A DNA stretch of 64,000 nucleotides from NCBI RefSeq assembly GCF_027947575.1, contig NZ_CP116256.1, positions 744,001 to 808,000 on the forward strand. Direction: 5' to 3'. Below the pieces are notes generated by a model that was not told the origin of the DNA, searched no databases, and was given only the letters and a program-made list of their open reading frames with translations. The stretch comes from Streptomyces rubrogriseus. Lineage in GTDB: Bacteria > Actinomycetota > Actinomycetes > Streptomycetales > Streptomycetaceae. Below are positions 38,185 to 46,711 of this stretch, piece by piece. The first letter of the stretch is position 1. The number at the start of each line of letters is the position of its first letter. Made by a program: the position numbers and the translations under genes.

Positions 38185-38274
38185 CGTCGTGACCCGTTGT
38201 CAGTGGTGGGTGAGACGGTGGATCCATCGAGTCGGGAAGCCGCCGAGCGGCAATCGGTAAGAGGGGGAGCCGCC

Positions 38275-39315
38275 ATGCCCAGGAGCCAGAACTACATCAA
38301 CCACGTCGCTCTCGTGCTGGACGCCAGTTCGTCCATGCGGCGCCTCAGTCACAAGGTGGTCGAGGTCGCCGACCAGCAGATCGCCTACCTGGCCCGCCGG
38401 TCGCAGGAGCTGGACCAGGAGACCCGCGTCACGGTGTACGTCTTCGCCGACCAGGTGGAGTGCGTCATCTACGACAAGGACGTGCTGCGGATGCCGTCGC
38501 TGAAGCAGATGTACCGGGTCGGCGGCATGACGGCGCTGCTGGCGGCCACGCTCAAGTCGCAGCGGGAGCTGGCGCAGACGGCCCAGCTGTACGGCGACCA
38601 CAGCTTCCTGACCTTCGTCCTCACGGACGGACAGGAGAACGTGAGCCACCGCTGCCCGGACGCCCCCGCCAGGGACCCGCGCGCACTGGTCGAGGCCGTG
38701 TCCCGGATGATCGAGACCCAGGCGGACAACTGGACGCTGGCCGTCCTCGTGCCGGACCAGATGGGCAAGCGCGAGGCCATGCAGTACGGGTTCCCGAAGG
38801 ACAACATCGCCATCTGGGACGCCACGAGCACCCAGGGTCTCGAGGAGGCCGGGCAGGTCATCCAGGAGGCCACCGAGAAGTTCATGGTGGGGCGCACCAA
38901 GGGCATCCGCGGGTCGCGGGCCGTGTTCTCCACGGGCGGGGACGCGGTCAACAAGGACACCATCAGGGCGGCCGGCCTCACGCCGGTGGAGTCGTCGAAG
39001 TACCAGCTGATCGACGTCACCCGGGACGTGGCGATCCGCGACTGGGTCGTCGAGCGCGGGCACACCTACCGCACCGGTGGTGCCTTCTACCAGCTGAGCA
39101 AGTCGGAGAAGGTCCAGCCGAAGAAGCAGATATCGGTGCTGGAGAAGAAGACGGACCGGGTGTACACGGGGCCCGAGGCCCGCGCCCTGCTCGGCCTGCC
39201 GGACGTGGAGGTCCGCATCAAGCCCGACCACAACGACGAATTCACGATCTTCGTGCAGAGCACGAGCGTGAACCGGAAGCTCGTACCGAACACGCGGCTC
39301 CTGCTCATGCTCTGA
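38275..39315 (+). CDS. von Willebrand factor A domain protein
   Basis: 346 residues with an N-terminal VWA domain (about 8-200) carrying the metal-site motif LVLDASSSMRRLS (DxSxS) and FVLTDGQENVSH (second metal-site Asp). The C-terminal part (about 215-346) is unrecognised and moderately basic. No signal peptide, so likely cytoplasmic. ATG 38275 has GAGGGGGAG just upstream; an in-frame GTG at 38197 is less likely. Convergent with the thioesterase gene. Confidence 0.85.
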   Translation: MPRSQNYINHVALVLDASSSMRRLSHKVVEVADQQIAYLARRSQELDQETRVTVYVFADQVECVIYDKDVLRMPSLKQMYRVGGMTALLAATLKSQRELAQTAQLYGDHSFLTFVLTDGQENVSHRCPDAPARDPRALVEAVSRMIETQADNWTLAVLVPDQMGKREAMQYGFPKDNIAIWDATSTQGLEEAGQVIQEATEKFMVGRTKGIRGSRAVFSTGGDAVNKDTIRAAGLTPVESSKYQLIDVTRDVAIRDWVVERGHTYRTGGAFYQLSKSEKVQPKKQISVLEKKTDRVYTGPEARALLGLPDVEVRIKPDHNDEFTIFVQSTSVNRKLVPNTRLLLML

Positions 39316-39359
39316 CGCCGCCGGCGCCGTGGATGTCCAGGTGGCGCCCCGGGCGGAGG

Positions 39360-39926
39360 TCAGTCCTCGTACCCCTCCGCCACCCGCCGCTCCCGCAGTT
39401 CCATGATCGCCCGGCGGCGGGCCAGGCGGTGGGTGCGGCGGATCTGGGCCTCCTGGTAGCGCCGCTTGTCCTTCTCGGTCTCGGGCAGCACCGGCGGCAC
39501 CGTGCGCGGCTTGCCGTCGGCGTCCACGGCCGCGAAGACCAGGTAGGCCGAGCCGACCTGGGTGGCCGGGGTGGACTCGTTCCAGCGCTCGGCCAGGACC
39601 CGGACGCCCACCTCCATGGAACTGCGGCCGGTCCAGTTGACCTGGGCCTTCACATGGACGAGGTCGCCGACGCGGACCGGTTCGAGGAACGCCATCTCGT
39701 CCATGGACGCGGTGACGGCGGGTCCGCCGGAGTGCCGTCCGGCCACGGCGCCCGCCGCGTCGTCGACGAGCTTCATGATCACACCGCCGTGCACCGTGCC
39801 CAGAAGGTTGGTGTCGCTGTGCGTCATGATGTGACTGAGGGTGGTGCGGGACGCCGAGGTCGGCTTGCCCGGGATCTCCGGGGCCGTCGACTGCGCGGCC
39901 GAGGCCTGTTCTGCCTGGTCTGTCAT
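39360..39926 (-). CDS. acyl-CoA thioesterase (hotdog fold)
   Basis: 188-residue hotdog-fold thioesterase of the YciA/BACH type, hydrolysing acyl-CoA to free acid and CoA. The conserved segment is MTHSDTNLLGTVHGGVIMKLVDDAAGA (about 34-60, in pieces), with the catalytic Asp/Asn region at NLLGTVHGG and the second-strand motif VHVKAQVNWTGRSSMEVGV. Basic C-terminal tail. ATG 39926 follows AAGGTGGAGG closely. Divergent from the first LCP gene. Confidence 0.88.
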   Translation of the reverse strand: MTDQAEQASAAQSTAPEIPGKPTSASRTTLSHIMTHSDTNLLGTVHGGVIMKLVDDAAGAVAGRHSGGPAVTASMDEMAFLEPVRVGDLVHVKAQVNWTGRSSMEVGVRVLAERWNESTPATQVGSAYLVFAAVDADGKPRTVPPVLPETEKDKRRYQEAQIRRTHRLARRRAIMELRERRVAEGYED

Positions 39927-40045
39927 GGCCTCCACCTTATGCCGGGACCACAGCGGCGTGATTTTGTGTCGGGTTCGCAACAGCACTGCCCTGATTTTCC
40001 GACATACCTTGTAACGCCCACAGGGCGGCCCGGCACACTGGGCGC

Positions 40046-41326
40046 ATGAATGATTGGCCCGAGGGATGGTCCGGTGACAACCGCGGCAGCGGATACGGAC
40101 GCGGCAGCGCGAGCGCGCGGCCCGAGAGCGCACGTGTGATGCGTCAGGTCCGCCGTGGCGCGACGCCGCCGCCCGGCCCGGGCCCGTCGGCCCCGCCGTA
40201 CGGCGCCGGGGTGCCCCAGCAGCCGTCGTACACCGACGGCCAGGGGTACGGCGGCGACGGGTACGACAGCGGCTACAACACCGGCCAGGTCTACGGCGGC
40301 GGTGGCGGCGGCCAGGGCCCCGGCCGCCAGGTCCGGGACCGGCCCGCGCCGGACTGGCGCCGCCGGATCAAGTGGACCGCGATCACGGTGGTGACCGTGC
40401 TGGTCGTCACCACCGTCGGCACCTACTTCTGGGCCGACTCCAAGCTCAACCGCGAGGTCGACCTGTCCAAGGTCATCGAGCGGCCCGAGGCGGGCGAGGG
40501 CACGAACTACCTGATCGTCGGCTCCGACAGCCGCGAGGGCATGACCGCCGACCAGAAGAAGGACCTGCACACCGGCTCCGCCGAGGGCAAACGCACCGAC
40601 TCGATGATGATCCTGCACACCGGGGACAACGGGTCGACGCTGATCTCCCTGCCCCGCGACTCGGACGTGGAGATCCCGAGCTTCGTCGGCTCCGAGTCCG
40701 GCAAGGAGTACCCGGGCACCGGCCGGCACACCAAGCTGAACGCCGCCTACGCCGAGGACGGCCCCGAGCTGCTCGTGCGCACCATCGAGCACAACACCGG
40801 GCTGCGCCTGGACCACTACGTGGAGATCGGCTTCGCCGGCTTCGCCAACATCGTGGACGCGGTCGGCGGCGTCGAGATGGACATCCCGCAGGACATCAAG
40901 GACAAGAAGTCCGGTGCCGACTTCAAGAAGGGCAAGCAGACCCTGAACGGCGAGGAGGCCCTCGCCTTCGTCCGCACCCGGTACGCGCTGGCCGGCTCCG
41001 ACCTGGACCGCACCAAGAACCAGCAGAAGTTCCTGTCGGCGCTGGCGAGCCAGGTGGCCACCCCGTCGACGGTCCTCAACCCGTTCAAGCTCTACCCGAC
41101 CATGGGCGCCGGCCTGGACTCCCTGATCGTCGACAAGGACATGGGCCTGTTCGACCTGGCGAGCATGTTCTGGGCGATGAAGAGCGTCAGCGGCGGCGAG
41201 GGCACCTCGATGAACATGCCGATCTCGGGCAGCGTCGGCGGCAACCTGAAGTGGGACGACGCCAAGGTGAAGAAGCTCGTCGAGGAGCTGAAGAACGACG
41301 AGAAGGTCACCGTCTCCGGGAACTGA
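40046..41326 (+). CDS. LCP (LytR-CpsA-Psr) family protein 1
   Basis: 426 residues: Pro/Gly/Tyr-rich cytoplasmic N-terminus of about 105 residues, TM about 110-130, then an extracellular LCP domain (about 150-345) with YLIVGSDSREGM, RTDSMMILHTG, LISLPRDSDVEIP, KLNAAYAEDGPELL, DHYVEIGFAGFANIVDAVGG and LAFVRTRYALAGSDLDR. LCP enzymes transfer polyprenyl-linked glycopolymers to peptidoglycan. It lacks the C-terminal LytR_C domain. The only LCP here on the plus strand, convergent with LCP 2. Confidence 0.92.
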   Translation: MNDWPEGWSGDNRGSGYGRGSASARPESARVMRQVRRGATPPPGPGPSAPPYGAGVPQQPSYTDGQGYGGDGYDSGYNTGQVYGGGGGGQGPGRQVRDRPAPDWRRRIKWTAITVVTVLVVTTVGTYFWADSKLNREVDLSKVIERPEAGEGTNYLIVGSDSREGMTADQKKDLHTGSAEGKRTDSMMILHTGDNGSTLISLPRDSDVEIPSFVGSESGKEYPGTGRHTKLNAAYAEDGPELLVRTIEHNTGLRLDHYVEIGFAGFANIVDAVGGVEMDIPQDIKDKKSGADFKKGKQTLNGEEALAFVRTRYALAGSDLDRTKNQQKFLSALASQVATPSTVLNPFKLYPTMGAGLDSLIVDKDMGLFDLASMFWAMKSVSGGEGTSMNMPISGSVGGNLKWDDAKVKKLVEELKNDEKVTVSGN

Positions 41327-41332
41327 GCGGGC

Positions 41333-41354
41333 GCGCGCCGGGGGCCCGGCGTGC
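41333..41354. terminator. hairpin between convergent LCP genes
   Basis: GCGCGCCGGG...CCCGGCGTGC (one G-U pair) almost fills the 29-bp gap between LCP 1 and LCP 2. The loop is only two bases, so the inner pairs must open. Confidence 0.45.
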
Positions 41355-41355
41355 C

Positions 41356-42936
41356 TCACTCCTTGCCGCAGACCACCTCGTCGCCCCGCACCACCGTTCC
41401 CGACTCCTGCGGCGGGTCGGCCGGCCGTACCTTCGCCACCTTCCCGAAGTCGGCGCCCGCGATCACCTTCAGCGTGGCGCCCTGCCCCTTGACCGGCTTC
41501 AGCTCGCTGCCGGGCAGCGCGGCGGCCAGTGACTTCGCCGACTGGTCCCAGCGCGGGTCGTAGGCGACGACGGTCCGCTCGACCGCCCGGTCCGCGGCGT
41601 TCCTCGGTGCCTTGGTGGTACGGAACCCGGTCGCGGCCAGCGCGTCGTCCACCCGCTTGCCGAGCCCGGAGGTGCGGGTGCCGTTCTCCACCTGGACGCG
41701 GATCTGCTTCGGGTCCACCGGGACCCGCACCGGCGCCGGGCCCTTCGGCCTCGGTTTCGGCGCGGCCAGCGGCTTGTCCTCGCGCAGGGCGTCGAAGAGC
41801 CGTTCCGACTTGGCCGGGTCCCACTTCAGCGTCGAACCGACGCCCTTGACGGCGTATCCCATCTGTCCGATCGGCACGGTGGTGAACTCGGAGGACGACG
41901 GCGAGAAGTTCCGCATCGCCCGCCCGAGCGTCAGCAGCTCGTCGGTGCCGAAGCCCTGGTCGGCCCGGACCGAGCCGAGCACGGCCCGGGTGACGTCGCG
42001 GAACTTCAGCGGGTTCAGCAGGATCCCCGAGGAGGTCGCCCGGTCGATCAGGGCGGCCAGGAAGCGCTGCTGGCGCTTCATCCGGCTCAGGTCCGAGGCG
42101 CCGTCGAGGTGGCGGGCCCGCACGTACTGCAGCGCCTGCCCGCCCATCAGGGTGTGGGAGCCCGCCGGCAGGTCGAGTCCCGTGTAGCTGTCCTTGAGCG
42201 GCTGGACCGTGCAGATCCGCACCCCGCCGAGGACGTCCACGGTCTTCATGAAGCTGGTGAAGTCGACCTCCAGATAGTGGTCGATCTTCACCCGGGTCAT
42301 GTTCTCCACGGTGCGGATCGTCAGCTGCGGGCCGCCCTCGGCATAGGCCGCGTTCAGCTTGATCGGGTGTCCCTTGTGGTGCTCACCGGTGGTGCGGTCG
42401 GTGTGGCCGGGCGTCTCGGCGTACGAGTCGCGCGGCAGGCTGACCACGCTCGCGCGCTCCCGGTCCTCCGAGATGTGCACGATCATGATCGTGTCGGTGC
42501 AGTGGCAGGGGGCGCCGCCCAGCCGGTACTTGCGCCGCTCCTCGTCGGTGATCTCGTCCCGGCCGTCGGTGCCGACCATCAGGACGTTCATGCCGTCGCC
42601 CGCCCGCGGCCGGTTCTTCATGTCCTTGAACGCGTCGAACCGCGAGATGTCCGAGTCCAGACTCGAGAGCACCGCGTGCCCGATGCCGGCGGAGGCGAGC
42701 ACCACCACCGACAGCGCGGTCACCGCCCGCATGGCCCAGCGCGGCTTCTTCCGCCGTACGGGGGGCCTCGGCGGCCGCCCGGACGGCCGGGGCCCGCCGC
42801 GCTGCGGCGGGGGCCCGCCCCGGTCGGTCGAGGCCGGGACCCGGGACGAGCGGGGCGGCGTGGGCAAGGGGAACACCTCCGCGGGGACGGGGCCCTGGGC
42901 GTGGAGCGTGAGGCCGTACGTGGGATTCGTGAGCAC
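41356..42936 (-). CDS. LCP family protein 2 with LytR_C domain
   Basis: 526 residues. A Pro/Arg-rich cytoplasmic N-terminus, TM about 69-90, LCP domain (about 115-310; VLMVGTDGRDE, VVSLPRDSY, KLNAAYAEGGPQLT, LQYVRARHLDGASDLSR) and a C-terminal LytR_C domain (about 415-510; IRVQVENGTRTSGLGKRV). An unusual CHC triplet sits in the loop GGAPCHCTDT. The GTG start at 42936 has no strong ribosome site, so the exact start is uncertain. Confidence 0.9.
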   Translation of the reverse strand: MLTNPTYGLTLHAQGPVPAEVFPLPTPPRSSRVPASTDRGGPPPQRGGPRPSGRPPRPPVRRKKPRWAMRAVTALSVVVLASAGIGHAVLSSLDSDISRFDAFKDMKNRPRAGDGMNVLMVGTDGRDEITDEERRKYRLGGAPCHCTDTIMIVHISEDRERASVVSLPRDSYAETPGHTDRTTGEHHKGHPIKLNAAYAEGGPQLTIRTVENMTRVKIDHYLEVDFTSFMKTVDVLGGVRICTVQPLKDSYTGLDLPAGSHTLMGGQALQYVRARHLDGASDLSRMKRQQRFLAALIDRATSSGILLNPLKFRDVTRAVLGSVRADQGFGTDELLTLGRAMRNFSPSSSEFTTVPIGQMGYAVKGVGSTLKWDPAKSERLFDALREDKPLAAPKPRPKGPAPVRVPVDPKQIRVQVENGTRTSGLGKRVDDALAATGFRTTKAPRNAADRAVERTVVAYDPRWDQSAKSLAAALPGSELKPVKGQGATLKVIAGADFGKVAKVRPADPPQESGTVVRGDEVVCGKE

Positions 42937-43065
42937 CGTAGGCCCATACGATCTCCTGCCCGGGGCGGTGGCCCCGCGGCGCGCACCCGTGTCCCCCGTT
43001 CGCGGTAACGGCAGCGCCGGTGAAGGCCGGGGTACCGGCGACGGCCCCGTCCGCGGTGACGGCGG

Positions 43066-44721
43066 TCAGGACCAGGTGAACGCCGGGTTCACATGCATGC
43101 AGGCGCTGTCGTCCGCGCCGTTGAGGGCCTCGGCCGACTCGGGGGTCCGGTCGTCGCTCTGCGGCGCCCGGTACGCCGTGTCCTCGCGCCAGTCGGCGCC
43201 CACGACGAGCGTGACGCCGGAGACGTCCGTCGACCGCTTCACCGAACTCGCCGGGAGGCCGAGGGACTTGGCGACGCGGCGGGCGTCGCCCTCCAGGTCG
43301 GCGCTCGGGTAGCGGATCACCGTACGGTCCTCGCTCGGCAGCACCGACGGGTCCGCGACCGCCTTCGTGAAGCCCCGTTCCACCAGGAGCCCGGTGACGG
43401 TGTTCGCGCGTCCGGGGGCCGTGCCCAGTTCGTCGGTGCGGGTGCCGTTGCGGACCTGCACCGCGATCTCGTCGTCGGGTGCGGCCGGGTCGGCCGGGAG
43501 CTCCGGCTCCGCGTCGGGCTTCTTCTTCGCGTCCTTGCCGTCCAGCGCGATGTCCTCGCGCACCAGCCGGAACAACTGCTCCGCGTCCTCGGTCGGCTCC
43601 ACGCGGGCGCCCACGTACCGGTTGGGCATCGTGGTCATGGTGATGCGCTCGGGCTTCACCTTCCGCAGCTCGTTGCTGAGGTCGTACAGCTTCTTGACGG
43701 AGTCCAGGTCCGGGTCGACGGTGAGTGCCTCGGTGGCCTCCTCGGCGAGCCTGCGCAGCCTGTTCGGGCTGCTGAGGGTCGCGTTCTCGCGCAGCACCCG
43801 GACCATCGAGTTCAGGTACATGTGCTGGGCCTTGGCGCGCGCCAGGTCGCTGCCGTCCTCGAAGCCGTACCGGGTGCGCAGCCACTGCAGGGCCTGCTCG
43901 CCCTTGACCGGGTGCGTGCCCTTCTCCAGCTTCAGACCGGAGCCGTGGCCCCCGGCGTCGCGCGAGTGGATGTTGGCGTCCACGCAGACCGGGACGCCGC
44001 CGACGGCGTCCGCCATCGAGACGACGCCCGCGAAGTCGACCATCACGAAGTGGTCGATGTGGATGCCGGTCAGCTCCTGCCAGGTGGCCACCGTGCAGCC
44101 GGGACCGCCGTGGCCGAGGCTCTGGTTGGTCATCACCCGGCCCTCGCTCGCCGGATAGACCTCGCCGTCGTCCGGGTCGGTGCACTTGGGTATCTCGAGC
44201 AGGGTGTCGCGCGGCATGCTGACCACCGACATGTTGCTGCGGTCCGCGGACAGGTGCACCAGCATCTGCACGTCCGCCAGCGGCGTGGAGCCGAACGTCT
44301 CGCGGGCGCCGCCGAGTTGCTGGTTCTCCTCGCTGTCCCGGGCGTCCGAGCCGATGACGAGGATGTTCAGCGGGGTCTGCCCGGCCGCGTTCGGCGTCGG
44401 CTTGGCGACCTTGTTGTCGCCCAGGTTCAGGGCGTCCTGCTTGATGTTGTCGTTGAGGTGCTCGTAGTAGAGGTAACCCGCTCCGGCCGTGCCGGCCAGG
44501 ACCACGGCGAGCACCACCGCGGTCCAGCGCAGGACCCGCCGTCGCCGGCGCCGACCGGGGGCGCCGGGCTCGCTCCCGGTGCCGTCCTCGGTGCCGTCCT
44601 CGGTGTCGTCCTTGGCATCGTCGACACCGTTGTCGCCGTCCCCCCGGACGGTGTCCGCACGTTCGGGGGCGTCTGCCGCGCCCTCGTCCGTGTCCTCCCC
44701 CTGCACACTGCTCCGCGTCAC
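43066..44721 (-). CDS. LCP family protein 3 (type A)
   Basis: 551 residues. Acidic cytoplasmic N-terminus, RRRRRR patch, TM about 65-85, LCP domain (about 115-340; NILVIGSDARDS, SVVSMPRDTLLEIP, FVMVDFAGVVSMADAVGGV, LQWLRTRYGFEDGSDLAR) and LytR_C (about 415-510; IAVQVRNGTRTDELG). GTG 44721 has GGAGGG about 9 bases upstream. It follows LCP 4 by 77 bp. Closely similar to LCP 5, including the N-terminus and the tail ending DDSACMHVNPAFTW. Confidence 0.92.
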   Translation of the reverse strand: MTRSSVQGEDTDEGAADAPERADTVRGDGDNGVDDAKDDTEDGTEDGTGSEPGAPGRRRRRRVLRWTAVVLAVVLAGTAGAGYLYYEHLNDNIKQDALNLGDNKVAKPTPNAAGQTPLNILVIGSDARDSEENQQLGGARETFGSTPLADVQMLVHLSADRSNMSVVSMPRDTLLEIPKCTDPDDGEVYPASEGRVMTNQSLGHGGPGCTVATWQELTGIHIDHFVMVDFAGVVSMADAVGGVPVCVDANIHSRDAGGHGSGLKLEKGTHPVKGEQALQWLRTRYGFEDGSDLARAKAQHMYLNSMVRVLRENATLSSPNRLRRLAEEATEALTVDPDLDSVKKLYDLSNELRKVKPERITMTTMPNRYVGARVEPTEDAEQLFRLVREDIALDGKDAKKKPDAEPELPADPAAPDDEIAVQVRNGTRTDELGTAPGRANTVTGLLVERGFTKAVADPSVLPSEDRTVIRYPSADLEGDARRVAKSLGLPASSVKRSTDVSGVTLVVGADWREDTAYRAPQSDDRTPESAEALNGADDSACMHVNPAFTWS

Positions 44722-44798
44722 TTCCGCGTCCCTCCCCGCCCCCGGGCCACCGCGTGGGCCCGTCGCCGCCCTGTCAGACGTACGACAGGCCCCTCAGG

Positions 44799-46505
44799 TC
44801 AACTGGCGCACAGCTTCTGGTCGGCCGTGGACTCGGTGTCCAGGTCCGGCTTCTTGACGGAGCCGTCGAGTTTGACGCCGGCGCCCTTGAAGTCCTTGCC
44901 GAGGGTGAGGGTCATGGTGGGCAGGCCCTGGGAGTTGGTGACGCTCTCGCCGGGCTTCATGGCGGCGCCGGACAGACCGAGGATCTCGGCGAGGGCGCGG
45001 GCCTGGTCGGCCTGGTCGGGGGCGTACTCCAGGGTGGTCTTCGCGATGTCGGCGGGGGCGTTGCCCGCGTTCTCGGACTTGGAGACCCCGGCCTGGGTCT
45101 GCAGGTAGGCCAGTTCCTGCTGGGCGCTGCCGGCGGGGGCGCCGCCGTTCATGACGCGGACCCGGACCTCACCGGGCTCGGACTTCTCGCCCTTGAGCCG
45201 GGCGGCGACCGCGGCCTTCTCCTTCTTTTCCTTCTGCTCGACCTCGGTGAAGGAGATGTCGTTCTTGATCATGTCGAAGACCTGGGGGCCCTTCGCCTCG
45301 TTCACGACCACCGTCGCCTTGACCTTCTCGGCGGGGTTGTCGATCACCGGCACCGTGGTGAACGTGATGTTCTTCGTCGGCACCTTCTTCAGCTCCAGGG
45401 CGATGTCCTTGAGCGTGCCCACCTTGCCGATGGCGCTGTCCACGGTGAGGGCCTTGGTCGCGGCCTCGGCGAGTTTCACCAGCTTGGTGGGGCTGGTGAG
45501 GGTGTCGCCGGAGGCCATCTTGCGCATGAGCGAGCCCAGGAACTGCTGCTGCACCTTGATGCGGTCCAGGTCTCCCTCGTTGCCGAAGGCGTGCCGGGTG
45601 CGGACGAAGGCCAGGGCCTGCTCGCCCTCGACCTTGGACTCGCCCGCGGGCAGCTTGAGATGGGACTTCGGATCGTCCACGGCGTGCTCCACGCACACGT
45701 CGACCCCGTCGACCGCCGTGGTCAGCGTCTTGACCGCGTTGAAGTCGGCCATCATGAAGTGGTCCGGCTTGATGCCGGTCGTCTCCGCCACCGTGCGCAT
45801 CGTGCAGCCCGCGTCCCGGCCGAAGTCGCCGAGGCTCTGGTTGAAGCGGACGCCGGAGGTACCGGGGATGACCTTCTTCGTCCCGTCCTCCTGCGTCGTC
45901 TCGCAGTCGGGGATGTCGACGATCAGGTCGCGGGGGATGCTGAGCGCCGTGGCGTTGGAGCGGTCCTCGGCGACGTGCAGCAGGATGTTGGTGTCCGCGT
46001 GCCCGGCGCTGCCCTTGTCGCCGTAGCCCTCGTTGCCCTCACCGGTGCGCTTGTCGGTGCCGATGATGAGGATGTTGAAGGCCTCGTCCTTCTTGAAGCT
46101 GCTGCTTCCGGCGGTGCCCACGTCCGTCGTCGAGACGTTCCCCTCGAGGTGCTTGAGGTAGACGTAGCCGCCCACGCCGGCCACCAGGACGACGAAGGCC
46201 ATGCTGCCGCCGGTCCACAGCAGGACCCGCTTGCCCCTGGACTTCTTCTTCTCCGGCCGGCGTCCGCGCCGTCCGGGCGCCGGCGCCTCGGGCTCCGGAC
46301 GGCGCCGCCGCTGGGGCGGCACCTCACGGCCCGGAGCGGTCGTACGGCGCCCCGTCGCGCGGGGTCCGTCCGTGCGGGGCCCCGGGACGGGCGACTCCGG
46401 TGCGGAGGGGGACAGTCGCAGTTCGTATTCACCGGTCCGCGGATTCAGCACCCACTGGTCTGCGGGATCGACGTCGTCTGCCCGCCCACGTCCTTGCGCG
46501 TCCAC
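44799..46505 (-). CDS. LCP family protein 4 (type B)
   Basis: 568 residues. N-terminal segment QWVLNPRTGEYELRL precedes a basic Pro-rich stretch, TM about 98-118, LCP domain (about 140-350; FNILIIGTDKRTGEGNEGYG, TALSIPRDLIVDIP, FMMADFNAVKTLTTAVDGV, LAFVRTRHAF) and LytR_C (about 440-545). GTG 46505 was chosen by alignment with LCP 6 and its GGAGG; the frame is open to 46580. Near-identical to LCP 6 near the C-terminus. Heads a type B then type A pair with LCP 3. Confidence 0.91.
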   Translation of the reverse strand: MDAQGRGRADDVDPADQWVLNPRTGEYELRLSPSAPESPVPGPRTDGPRATGRRTTAPGREVPPQRRRRPEPEAPAPGRRGRRPEKKKSRGKRVLLWTGGSMAFVVLVAGVGGYVYLKHLEGNVSTTDVGTAGSSSFKKDEAFNILIIGTDKRTGEGNEGYGDKGSAGHADTNILLHVAEDRSNATALSIPRDLIVDIPDCETTQEDGTKKVIPGTSGVRFNQSLGDFGRDAGCTMRTVAETTGIKPDHFMMADFNAVKTLTTAVDGVDVCVEHAVDDPKSHLKLPAGESKVEGEQALAFVRTRHAFGNEGDLDRIKVQQQFLGSLMRKMASGDTLTSPTKLVKLAEAATKALTVDSAIGKVGTLKDIALELKKVPTKNITFTTVPVIDNPAEKVKATVVVNEAKGPQVFDMIKNDISFTEVEQKEKKEKAAVAARLKGEKSEPGEVRVRVMNGGAPAGSAQQELAYLQTQAGVSKSENAGNAPADIAKTTLEYAPDQADQARALAEILGLSGAAMKPGESVTNSQGLPTMTLTLGKDFKGAGVKLDGSVKKPDLDTESTADQKLCAS

Positions 46506-46617
46506 GGTCTCCCAATCCTCCGTCGGGGGCCACGCGGCACCTTCCTCTGAAGGTGCCCGGTAAAGAGTCAACAAGTGCACGACGCCAGGGCGGACCTCGC
46601 GGCAGGGGGCACCGGAG

Positions 46618-46645
46618 CGCTCACACTATCCGCCCGGTTCGGCGT
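46618..46645 (-). promoter_or_regulatory. conserved promoter block of LCP 4
   Basis: 28 bp matching 25 of 28 positions of the block at 50451-50478 upstream of LCP 6. On the minus strand it contains TAGTGT (a -10-like hexamer, bases 46623-46628), about 118 bp before the start codon, at nearly the same distance as in LCP 6. Confidence 0.55.
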
Positions 46646-46711
46646 CGAACGACTCTGGTGTCACGATCGTCACCCCTACAACAGGGCATTCCCTCCTATT
46701 TTCGTGAACTC

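Noticed and set aside
38197..38274. 26-residue N-terminal extension of the VWA protein from a GTG
   Set aside because: The downstream ATG has a strong GAGGGGGAG ribosome site, and the extension overlaps the zone just after the acyl-CoA dehydrogenase terminator.
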